Source: Oscillatoriales cyanobacterium M59_W2019_021
GTDB taxonomy: Bacteria; Cyanobacteriota; Cyanobacteriia; Cyanobacteriales; Geitlerinemataceae
Direction of reading: 5' to 3'
Length of the DNA: 41,966 nucleotides
Assembly (NCBI GenBank): GCA_015295945.1
Contig: DVED01000010.1
Location: 1-41,966, forward strand
Shown: positions 1 to 7,253 of the stretch, piece after piece
Numbering within the stretch: the stretch's first letter is position 1
How the letters are laid out: every line of letters starts with the position of its first letter
The notes under the pieces: generated by a model
Database searches by the model: none
The model's input: the letters and a program-made list of their open reading frames with translations, nothing else
What the model was told of the DNA's origin: nothing
Program-made: the position numbers and the translations under genes

Positions 1-176
1 TCCAACCTGGAAAGCACTCTTGTTTCAGCAATCAAAAAAGAAAAAGTCGGCACGGGGCATCGGCACGACTATAAATGTACGTCGAGACAGAGTAAGACGA
101 CCTCGGTTGCTTCCGTCAATGAAACGTAAAGAATCACCGATCCTTTAGGGCGGTGAGTATGTCAAAAGGAACAGTA
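1..176 (+). mobile_element. Probable 3' remnant of an IS200/IS605-like element (tnpB tail), cut by the window edge
   Basis: Frame 2 is open from the window edge to a TAG at 146-148 (48 residues, very basic, ending KRKESPIL). A short basic tail ending near ESP is what I recall for cyanobacterial TnpB-type proteins. Just after it, an imperfect hairpin (TCACCGATCC TTTA GGGCGGTGA, about 134-156) is followed by GTATGTCAAAAG, resembling the right ends of such elements. Frame 1 is also open, to about position 129, so the frame is not secure. No catalytic residues are inside the window. The assignment rests on the terminal hairpin and the edge position. Confidence 0.3.
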
Positions 177-269
177 AATCGTCTACGAAACGGCTCATGC
201 GATCGAGTTCGTCAATGGTCAACTCTAGGGTGTCGAGCCGATGTTACGATCGAGATGTCTCCCCAAAAC

Positions 270-890
270 TCAAAAGTTTCCAGGTTTCCGGGCGACCAAA
301 ACCACCCAAGACTGGGCGCAACACGGCAATCCGGGGGGACGGTAGTAGTGGTGGAGAATCTCGAAACCCGCCTCCTCCAAACACGGCGCCAGGGTTTCGT
401 ATTCCCAGAGAGACACGTAGCGATCGCCCGTGGGACGGGAACTGAAGCCTTCTCCGGTTCCCCGTGCCATGGACAGGACGATCGCCCCGCCGGGAACCAA
501 ACTGCGATCGAGATCGCTCAATACCCCAACCATGCGATCGCCGGGAACGTGAATCAGGGACGCATTGGCAAAAATGCCGTCAAAGGTGTCCGGCGGCAAA
601 TCCAAGCTGAGAAAAGTTTGCTGCCAAACTTCACAACCGGACACTTGGCGAGCGTATTCCACAAACGCCGGAGTGGCATCCAACCCCACCACCTCGTGTC
701 CCTCCTGGGAAAACGCCACCAAATCCCGTCCCGGACCGCAGCCGAGATCGAGAATTTTCCCCGGATTTCTAGGCATCGCCGCCACCAACGCCGATCGATT
801 TTGGGATACGTCGTGGTCCCACGTCCCCACCCGAAACGAATCGGCGGTGAGTTGATATTCAGCAACGGTAATGCGTTCTCGTTCTTCCAT
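270..890 (-). CDS. Class I SAM-dependent methyltransferase
   Basis: A 206-residue protein with a Rossmann-type methyltransferase core. The SAM-binding motif I is ILDLGCGPGRD at about residues 45-55, followed by an acidic strand end at VVGLDA (motif II) and a later FDGIFANASLIHV segment. It resembles small UbiE/COQ5-like or Methyltransf_11/25 proteins. The substrate cannot be read from the sequence. It contains neither membrane segments nor a signal peptide, so it should be cytosolic. It is transcribed in the same direction as the downstream ATPase-side genes but separated from the ATPase stop by a repeat island, so an operon is unlikely. The ATG at 890 is preceded directly by repeat sequence. 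The family is certain; the role is unknown. Confidence 0.85.
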   Translation of the reverse strand: MEERERITVAEYQLTADSFRVGTWDHDVSQNRSALVAAMPRNPGKILDLGCGPGRDLVAFSQEGHEVVGLDATPAFVEYARQVSGCEVWQQTFLSLDLPPDTFDGIFANASLIHVPGDRMVGVLSDLDRSLVPGGAIVLSMARGTGEGFSSRPTGDRYVSLWEYETLAPCLEEAGFEILHHYYRPPGLPCCAQSWVVLVARKPGNF

Positions 891-892
891 AA

Positions 893-992
893 TTTGGGGT
901 TGGGTGTTTGGGGTTTGGGGTTTGGGGTTGGTTATTGGTTAATTCCCATTACCGATTACCCATTCCCACTGATTACTGATTACTTATTACTC
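893..992. repeat. Heptanucleotide-type tandem repeat island
   Basis: Runs of GGTTTGGGGTTTGGGGTTGG pass into TTATTGGTTAATTCC and then into CATTACCGATTACCCATT-like units. This is the style of the short tandemly repeated (STRR) sequences known in cyanobacteria. The island fills the gap between the methyltransferase start and the ATPase stop, and it supplies the last codons of the ATPase gene. Confidence 0.7.
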
Positions 993-3742
993 ATCCGCCG
1001 TCGGCGAACCAGCCATTTCTGAATCTCCATCGCCCAAAATACTACCGTACTCAGGGCTAAGCTGACGGCGAGATCGATACCAGATAACGCGGTGGTTTTA
1101 AAGAGGGTTTGGAAGAAGGGTACGTAAATGACAGCGAGTTGCAAGCTAAAGGTCAGCAGTACCGCACCGAGTAGGGGTTTATTTCCCAAGGGGTTCAAGC
1201 TAAACAGCGAGTCGCGATCGCTCCTCATGGTTTGGGCGAGTCCCATGCGGGAGAAGGCGAGGGTAGAGAACACCATCGTCTGCCAGTATACGCCCTCGGG
1301 ATTTTTCGTAAAATAACCCCAGGCAACGCCCAGCAACACCATTCCCAACAAAAAGCCCACCCAAAGGATATCCCGACCGACCCCCCGACTAAAAACGCTT
1401 TCGTTGGGTTTGTACGGCGGGCGGTTCATGACGTTGCGTTCGGCGGGTTCGATCCCCAAGGCAACGGCCAGCAACCCGTCGGCGAGGAGGTTGATCCAGA
1501 GAATTTGCAGGGGCAACAAGGGTAACGGCATTCCCAACGCCGGGGCGAGGAGAATCACCCACAATTCGCCGCAGTTTCCGGTTAAGGTGTATTTGATAAA
1601 TTTGCGGATGTTATCGTAAATGACGCGCCCTTCTTTGATGGCGGCGACGATCGTGGCAAAGTTATCGTCGAGCAACACCATATCGGCAGCTTCTTTGGCA
1701 ACATCGGTTCCGGTAATCCCCATAGCGATGCCGATATCTGCCTTTTTCAATGCGGGAGCGTCGTTGATGCCGTCTCCGGTCATGGCGACAATGTGACCCT
1801 GCTGTTGCAGGGCCCGCACGATGTCGAGTTTGTGTTGGGGGGAGACGCGGGCGTAAACCGATACGGAGTCTACTCGATCGCCCAACTCCTCAGGGGAGAG
1901 CCGATCGAGTTCCCGTCCCGATAGTATAGAACCGTTAGTTGTCAGTTGCAGTTGTCGGGCGATGTATTGGGCGGTTAAGGGGTGATCTCCGGTAATCATA
2001 ATCGATCGAATTCCGGCGGTTTGGCAAGCGAGGGCGGCATCTCGAACTTGGGGGCGGGGCGGATCGATCGTGCCGATGATGCCGACGAAAATGGCGCCCT
2101 GTTCGAGCGTCTGGGCTTGGAGGTTTTCCGGTAATTCCGGCAGGGTTCTAAAAGCAACGCCAAGGACGCGCATCCCGTTTTGAGCGAGTTTGTCATGGGC
2201 GCGTTCGATCTTCGATCGCGCGATCTCGTTCAGAGGTTCGATGCGTCCGGATAACCACACCTCTGTGGTCATCTCCAGCAAGCTATCCACTGCCCCTTTG
2301 ATGAAGGCAACGTAGGGTGAGGGGGTTTGGGTTTGCTGCCAAAACGCATCCAGGACATCCGGCAGGGAATCGGGATCTCGGGGAACGGCATGAACCGTAG
2401 TCATCCGCTTGCGTTCTCCTTCAAACGGCACTTCTGCTACCCGAGGCAAGCATTTTTCCAAACGAGCTTTCCACAGTCCCAACCGGGCAGCACCCACCAC
2501 CAGCGCCCCTTCAGTGGGATCGCCGATGGCGTGGAATTGTTGGGGACGATGGCGATCTCGTTCCAGCATCGCATCGTTGCACAGCGCCGCCCCTGCCAGC
2601 AGCAGGGCGAAAGAGGGTTGCTTCTCCAAGGGTGGGGAGGGTTCGGTTTGCGGATTGAGGATGGGTTCGTCGTGTTGCAGGCGTTCGGTTAAATCCAGTT
2701 CCTCTCCGGCGACGGAAAGGTACACCACCGTCATCCGGTTTTCGGTGAGGGTTCCGGTTTTGTCAGAGCAGATGGTGGTGACGGAACCGAGGGTTTCCAC
2801 GGCGGGCAGCTTGCGGATTAGGGCGTTTTTCTTGAGCATTCGCACTGCGCCCAAGGCGAGGGAAATCGTGACGACGGCGGGCAAACCTTCGGGGACGGCG
2901 GCGACGCCCAAACTGACGGCAGTGAGGAACATCAGTTGCAGGTCTTCTCCCCGCAGCAATCCCAGAACGAAGATGGTGCCCACCAGGAGGAGAATTGCCA
3001 AAGCTAACATCCGCCCGAAGCGATCGAGGCGTTGTTGCAGTCGCGTCGGTTCGCTGCTTTCCGTTTGGATGGCAGCGGCAATGCGCCCGAGTTCGGCGTT
3101 CATCCCCGTGGCGGTGACCACGGCGACCCCCCGACCGTAGGCGATCGCCGTTCCCATATATGCCATATTCCGGCGATCGGCGAGGGGTAGATCGCCTCGG
3201 TCGATCGCGGCGACAAATTTGTCCACAGGTTCCGATTCGCCCGTCAGAGAGGCTTCCGAGACCCGCAAATTGACGCTTTCCAGCAGCCGACAATCGGCGG
3301 GGACGCGGTTTCCCGCTTCTAGCAGCACGATATCGCCGGGAACCAGTTCCCGCGCGGAAACTTCTTCCACCGTGCCGTGACGGCGCACCCGCACGTTGGG
3401 GACGGCGAGTTTTTTTAGGGCAGCCAGGGAGCGTTCGGCTTGATATTCTTGTTTGAAGCCCAAACAGGCATTGAAAATGACGATAGCGATAATGGCGATC
3501 GCCTCTTGGAAATCGCCCAAAAACCCGGAAATTGCCGCCGAGACAATTAAAATTAACACCATCGTGTCGGTGAACTGTTCCCACAACACTAACCAGGGAC
3601 TTTTGAGGTTTTGTTCGATCAGTTCGTTATAGCCGTATTCACTTTGCCGTTGTCGAATGTCATCCCCGTTCAACCCGCGATCGACATCGGTTCCCAATTT
3701 GTGGACGACATCGGCTGCGTCCACGACATACCATTGGCTCAT
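980..3742 (-). CDS. P-type Ca2+-transporting ATPase (PacL/SERCA-like, type IIA)
   Basis: A 920-residue P2-type ATPase that pumps cations, probably Ca2+, out of the cytoplasm. In order it has an N-terminal cation-ATPase domain, the actuator motif LTGES (about 168), the M4 motif PEGLP (about 285), the phosphorylation motif CSDKTGTLT (Asp about 327), the hinge MTGDGINDAPALKKADIG, and six C-terminal helices. Calcium-site residues are visible: Glu in PEGLP, Asn and Glu in M5 (TGNCGEL), and Asn and Asp in M6 (WINLLADG). The ATG at 3742 is preferred over a GTG at 3748 because GGGAGG lies 6 bases before it. The last residues (MSNK) and the stop are encoded by repeat sequence. Calcium is inferred from the conserved ligands; Mn2+ or another cation remains possible. 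Confidence 0.93.
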   Translation of the reverse strand: MSQWYVVDAADVVHKLGTDVDRGLNGDDIRQRQSEYGYNELIEQNLKSPWLVLWEQFTDTMVLILIVSAAISGFLGDFQEAIAIIAIVIFNACLGFKQEYQAERSLAALKKLAVPNVRVRRHGTVEEVSARELVPGDIVLLEAGNRVPADCRLLESVNLRVSEASLTGESEPVDKFVAAIDRGDLPLADRRNMAYMGTAIAYGRGVAVVTATGMNAELGRIAAAIQTESSEPTRLQQRLDRFGRMLALAILLLVGTIFVLGLLRGEDLQLMFLTAVSLGVAAVPEGLPAVVTISLALGAVRMLKKNALIRKLPAVETLGSVTTICSDKTGTLTENRMTVVYLSVAGEELDLTERLQHDEPILNPQTEPSPPLEKQPSFALLLAGAALCNDAMLERDRHRPQQFHAIGDPTEGALVVGAARLGLWKARLEKCLPRVAEVPFEGERKRMTTVHAVPRDPDSLPDVLDAFWQQTQTPSPYVAFIKGAVDSLLEMTTEVWLSGRIEPLNEIARSKIERAHDKLAQNGMRVLGVAFRTLPELPENLQAQTLEQGAIFVGIIGTIDPPRPQVRDAALACQTAGIRSIMITGDHPLTAQYIARQLQLTTNGSILSGRELDRLSPEELGDRVDSVSVYARVSPQHKLDIVRALQQQGHIVAMTGDGINDAPALKKADIGIAMGITGTDVAKEAADMVLLDDNFATIVAAIKEGRVIYDNIRKFIKYTLTGNCGELWVILLAPALGMPLPLLPLQILWINLLADGLLAVALGIEPAERNVMNRPPYKPNESVFSRGVGRDILWVGFLLGMVLLGVAWGYFTKNPEGVYWQTMVFSTLAFSRMGLAQTMRSDRDSLFSLNPLGNKPLLGAVLLTFSLQLAVIYVPFFQTLFKTTALSGIDLAVSLALSTVVFWAMEIQKWLVRRRRMSNK

Positions 3743-3846
3743 AAACACCCTCCCAGAGGCATTTGAGGATTGTTATTTGCCAAAACTCGCTATCCTCGCC
3801 TGCTTCGTCGCTGTTTGCAATATCCGATCGATCGATCTCTCCCTAA

Positions 3847-3867
3847 CCCTCTCCTCCAAGGAGAGGG
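3847..3867. repeat. Perfect 9-bp hairpin in an AACCCTCTCC-type intergenic repeat
   Basis: CCCTCTCCT, a three-base loop, then AGGAGAGGG. The hairpin sits in a longer stretch (about 3835-3965) starting CTCCCTAACC and ending CGGTTAGG. Related AACCCTCTCC/GGAGAGGG sequences are common dispersed repeats in cyanobacteria. No gene is visible between 3749 and 4145. Confidence 0.5.
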
Positions 3868-4145
3868 AACCCTGACGTCCTTCAGTCAGAGATCTCGCGA
3901 AAAAATGGGGTCTTTCAGTTCCTCTCCGCATCGGGGAGGGGTCTGGGTCAACGCTCGGTTAGGTTCGATCGGAATCGATGCGATGTATTAAAGCCACCAG
4001 CGCCTGGGTTCCCAACAGTCGATCGCTGATGGCTGAAGATAAAAAGCTTGGCTTTTCAACCCTCACAATCTAGATCTACTATACTCCGAGAGCGGGGCGG
4101 GGATCGCGCAATCACAGGGATTTTCGCAGTTTCTTCACGCTAGGG

Positions 4146-4181
4146 GCTATTAGCCCGGAGATTAATCTCCGAGCCAATAGC
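4146..4181. repeat. 36-bp palindromic repeat
   Basis: GCTATTAGC and GCCAATAGC form outer arms (one mismatch) around the 16-bp perfect palindrome CGGAGATTAATCTCCG. It lies exactly at the 5' edge of the recognisable caspase-like sequence and contributes the in-frame TAG at 4178-4180 that closes the upstream frame. It looks like a dispersed palindrome that either interrupted the gene or marks the break where its front was lost. Confidence 0.65.
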
Positions 4182-4535
4182 TTGGCTTCGATGCCATCTT
4201 TGACTTCACCGACGACTCCCAGCCATTCCGGCACCAGACGGTTCGCTGCAAAGCACCCAACCCACCTGCGCCAACCTGTATTCCTTCCTACACGACTTTT
4301 TCGAGGAAGCTCACCTGGAAGCCGGAGATAACTTTTGGTTTTTCTTTAGCGGACACGGGATGCGCCACGAGGGACGGGATTATTTGATGCCGAGTGATGG
4401 CAATCCCAGAAGTATCGAGCGTACGGCGATTTCGGTGGGATACGTGACCGAACGGCTGCGGCGTTGCGGTGCGGATAACGTGGTGCTGTTTCTGGATGCC
4501 TGTCGCAACAAGAACGATGCGGGGGATAAGTCATC
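4181..4535 (+). pseudogene. Broken caspase-family (peptidase C14-like) gene fragment
   Basis: Two frames join into one recognisable piece of a caspase-like p20 domain. The first (4181 to about 4258) reads LGFDAIFDFTDDSQPF and onwards. The second (from about 4267) reads CANLYSFLHDFF, then WFFFSGHG with the catalytic His, and VVLFLDACRN with the catalytic Cys. The frame change near 4255-4267 is a frameshift. The front of the domain is missing at a palindrome, and everything after the DACRN motif is replaced by heptanucleotide repeats, so no functional protease can be made. In cyanobacteria such domains usually front larger proteins with WD40, formylglycine-generating or effector-associated domains, and none of that remains. 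An ATG at 4360 opens a 79-residue frame, but this holds only the second half of the domain. Confidence 0.75.
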
Positions 4536-4606
4536 GGTCATTCGTCATTTGGGGTTGGGTGTTTGGGGTTTGGAGTTGGTCGAAACCACTAACCACTAAC
4601 CCATAA
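4535..4606. repeat. Heptanucleotide-type repeat island
   Basis: GTCATTCGTCATTTGGGGTTGGGTGTTTGGGG-like units followed by ACCACTAACCACTAACCC. It abuts the broken end of the caspase fragment and stops just before the 3' end of the cyclase-domain gene. Confidence 0.65.
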
Positions 4607-4611
4607 ATCCA

Positions 4612-5247
4612 TTACAGCGGATAAATCAAGCGAAAAGATCCTTCTGCTCCCGGAGGGACGTATTCTAGCTTTTCGAGGGATAGATCGTCAGACATTTCCG
4701 AAATGCGATCGGCAACGGATGGCGTCACCAAAATTTCCCAAGAATCTGCCGTATCTTCTCCCAATTTACTGGCAGCATTCACTTCCGCACCAAAAACATC
4801 GAAATCGCCCAAATTTAAAATTCTGCCGTACCCGATACCGACACATAATAAAATTTGTTCGTTCTCCGGTTTATCTTGATTGTAAACTTTGGCAGTTCGT
4901 TGCATCTCGATCGCGCAAGCTACGGCTTTAGTGGGTTGGCGAAAAATTACCAACATACTATCTCCCTCGATCTTGACTAAAATGCCATCGTGATTGTCGA
5001 TACAGGGGATAAAAATTCGCTGCGATTCGTAAATAATTTGCAGAAAATGGATGATGCCAAATTTTTTGACCGATCGGGAGAAACCTGACAAATCGGTAAA
5101 CATCACCGCCCAAGTTTCCCCAAACAAATCCCAAATTCGAGCGTCGATCGCTGCTTTGTCCGCTCCCGGCTGCAACCGTTCTCGCATGAGCTTTTCCAGG
5201 CGATCGAGATCAGCACTCGGGTAGATGTTCTTGATATTGTATTCCAT
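4612..5247 (-). CDS. Small class III adenylate/guanylate cyclase-domain protein
   Basis: A 211-residue protein that is almost entirely one class III nucleotidyl cyclase homology domain, without transmembrane or PAS/GAF segments. Metal-binding aspartates are present (Asp52 in FTDLSGFS, Asp96 in KIEGDSML), as are the base-contacting Lys92 and Asp150 (the ATP-type pair) and Asn157 in EVNAAS. The usual transition-state arginine of the VNxAsR motif is replaced by lysine (Lys161 in NAASKL). The catalytic ability is therefore uncertain: it may be slow, heterodimeric or a nucleotide sensor. It stands alone between repeat-filled spacers. The domain call is secure; the enzymatic activity is not. Confidence 0.82.
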   Translation of the reverse strand: MEYNIKNIYPSADLDRLEKLMRERLQPGADKAAIDARIWDLFGETWAVMFTDLSGFSRSVKKFGIIHFLQIIYESQRIFIPCIDNHDGILVKIEGDSMLVIFRQPTKAVACAIEMQRTAKVYNQDKPENEQILLCVGIGYGRILNLGDFDVFGAEVNAASKLGEDTADSWEILVTPSVADRISEMSDDLSLEKLEYVPPGAEGSFRLIYPL

Positions 5248-5249
5248 GA

Positions 5250-5294
5250 CAGGAGTTCAGAAGTAAGTGCTTCAACAGGAGTTCAGGAGTTCAG
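5250..5294. repeat. Triple CAGGAGTTCAG direct repeat
   Basis: The 11-mer occurs at 5250-5260, 5276-5286 and 5284-5294, the last two overlapping by three bases. It fills the leader of the cyclase-domain gene. No Shine-Dalgarno or clear promoter could be read there. Confidence 0.6.
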
Positions 5295-5372
5295 AATCAA
5301 GAGCAGGGGAGAGAAAAGGGTGAGGGGATGAGGAAGTGAGGAAGTTAACGAACAACTAATAACTATAACTAA

Positions 5373-5472
5373 TAGACATCTCCCCGACACGGAGAGAGGC
5401 TTCCTCACCCCCATTCCCTCGTAGGGAAGGGGGGAAGGGGGGTTAGGTATAAATCTTTTTCGGAGATGTCTA
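5373..5472. mobile_element. 100-bp MITE-like element with 11-bp terminal inverted repeats
   Basis: TAGACATCTCC at 5373-5383 is exactly inverted as GGAGATGTCTA at 5462-5472. The outermost TA on both sides would fit the TA target duplication of IS630/Tc1-mariner-type elements, leaving 9-bp inverted repeats GACATCTCC. The inside has no ORF and is rich in C/G runs (CCCCATTCCCTCGTAGGGAA and GGGGGGAAGG-type). It is non-autonomous, and no cognate transposase lies in the window. Confidence 0.6.
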
Positions 5473-5501
5473 ATAACCAAACTCAAACCCCAAACCCCAA
5501 G

Positions 5502-6965
5502 TTAAATCGAATTCGCCCAATCTTTGGCCCAGGCTAAATTTTCCCGAACGCGCTGCATCGTTGCCGCTTCCGAATAGAGACGCAAGACGGGTTCCGTCCC
5601 ACTGAAGCGAATTAAGATCCAACTCTCGTCGGCTAAGCGGAATTTGTAGCCATCGATCGTCAAGCAATCGGTCACGGATTGTCCGGCAATTTCTGTCGGC
5701 GGTGCGGTATCTAATTGTTCGACCAAGCGCGATCGTACGTCCATACTTGCCAGGGGTAAATCGATGCGATCGTACTCAGAAGTAAAGTTCGCTTTTTCCT
5801 GTAAATTTCGGTACAACTCTCCCAAATCTTGACCCGACTGTACCACTGCTTCCATCACGTACAACGCCGACAGCAGGGCATCGCGTTCGGGAATGTGGGT
5901 GCTGTAGCCAATTCCGCCGGATTCTTCGCCACCCAGTAGGGAATTTTCCGCCAACATTCGATCGGCAATATATTTATAACCGATCGCCGTTTCGTACAGC
6001 GGTAAATCGTACAATTTGGCAATTCGGGGAATCAAATCCGAGCCGCTAATCGTTTTGATAATTTCTCCCTTAAATCCCCGGCGTTGCGTCAAGTGTTCCA
6101 GCAAAATCGGAATCAAAACTTGGGAACTGAGGAAATTTCCCTGTCCGTCTGCCGCCGCAATCCGATCGCCATCGCCGTCGAATGCCAACCCCACCGCCAA
6201 TCCACCGCCGCTTTCTCCGTGAGTTTTCAGGCGGTTGCACAGCCCTTGGAGGTAGCGCGGCAAGGGTTCCGGCGCCCCCCCCTCGAACAGGGGATCGCGA
6301 TCGCTGTTGAGTTCGGTAATGGGCATCTGGAGAATTTTCTCCAAACCTCCCGCCGCCGCACCGTGCATCACATCGGCAAAGACGGTGAGTTTCCCAGATG
6401 CGATCGCTTCCCGAATACCGTCGATATCCACCTTCGATCGCAAATCCGCACAAAACTCCGTCCACGGATCGAAAGTTTCCAAAGTTCCAGTTTTCTCGAC
6501 AGTTGGCGTTTCCTCGTTTGCCAGTTCCGTCTCGATTTGCTGCGTCACTTCCGGCGACACCGAACCGCCAAACCCGCCTTTAACTTTCAATCCCAAATAC
6601 ACGCCGGGATTGTGACTTGCCGTCATCACAATTGCCCCCAATGCCTGGCGGTGGTGTGCTGCCCAACTAAACGCCGGAGTGGAAGCGTAACCGTCGGCAA
6701 GCAATACATCAAATCCAGCTTTTTGTAAGGTGTCGGCGGCAGTACGGGCGAAATGTTCTGCCATAAAACGGCGATCGTACCCGACGATAACTAAATTAGA
6801 ATGCTCCGCAGTATCGCCGTAAACTCGAGCCAGAACTCGGGCAGCGGCAACTGCCACTCGGGCAACGCGATCAAAGGTAAAATCAGCAGCAATGACCCCA
6901 CGCCAGCCATCGGTGCCAAACTTAATCGGGTTGGGGGTGGTGGGAAAGACGGAAGGTTGAGTCAC
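5502..6965 (-). CDS. Phosphoglucomutase/phosphomannomutase family enzyme
   Basis: A 487-residue alpha-D-phosphohexomutase, which moves phosphate between C1 and C6 of a hexose phosphate. All four family signatures are visible: the N-terminal KFGTDGWRG (15-23), the phosphoserine loop TASHNPG (Ser117), the metal-binding loop DGDGDR (263-268), and the sugar-binding loop GGEESGG (345-351). A C-terminal phosphate-binding SGTEPVLRLY follows. Length fits the two-substrate PGM/PMM group better than GlmM (about 450). Glucose-1-P or mannose-1-P supply for glycogen or exopolysaccharide is the likely role, but the sugar is not fixed by sequence alone. ATG at 6965; the gene appears to be transcribed alone. 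Confidence 0.92.
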   Translation of the reverse strand: MTQPSVFPTTPNPIKFGTDGWRGVIAADFTFDRVARVAVAAARVLARVYGDTAEHSNLVIVGYDRRFMAEHFARTAADTLQKAGFDVLLADGYASTPAFSWAAHHRQALGAIVMTASHNPGVYLGLKVKGGFGGSVSPEVTQQIETELANEETPTVEKTGTLETFDPWTEFCADLRSKVDIDGIREAIASGKLTVFADVMHGAAAGGLEKILQMPITELNSDRDPLFEGGAPEPLPRYLQGLCNRLKTHGESGGGLAVGLAFDGDGDRIAAADGQGNFLSSQVLIPILLEHLTQRRGFKGEIIKTISGSDLIPRIAKLYDLPLYETAIGYKYIADRMLAENSLLGGEESGGIGYSTHIPERDALLSALYVMEAVVQSGQDLGELYRNLQEKANFTSEYDRIDLPLASMDVRSRLVEQLDTAPPTEIAGQSVTDCLTIDGYKFRLADESWILIRFSGTEPVLRLYSEAATMQRVRENLAWAKDWANSI

Positions 6966-7253
6966 GATCGATTCTGCCTATTTTGTAATGATTACCGTAA
7001 TAGTCTCCAGTTTATCGAAGAAAGGCAGAGGGCAGAAAGCAGAAGAGATTGATGAATCTCTACCCCATGGCATCATCAATGCGGATTTTTAGGGAAAATG
7101 TCAAAATTTATGATAAAACTGTGTAGCGTTACGGTTGGCTCCCGAGCGATCGCTCCTCCTCAAATTCCTCGATTCGGAAACTTTGTTTTCCCCATTTCAG
7201 TCCGTTGTCCTATTTCTGATTTTCTCCACCCAGCTCGTTAAGAGGTTCGATCT

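Noticed and set aside
153-1022. A 289-codon plus-strand frame over the methyltransferase
   Set aside because: It is the complement of the well-supported methyltransferase gene and ends in tandem repeats; its protein has no recognisable domain.
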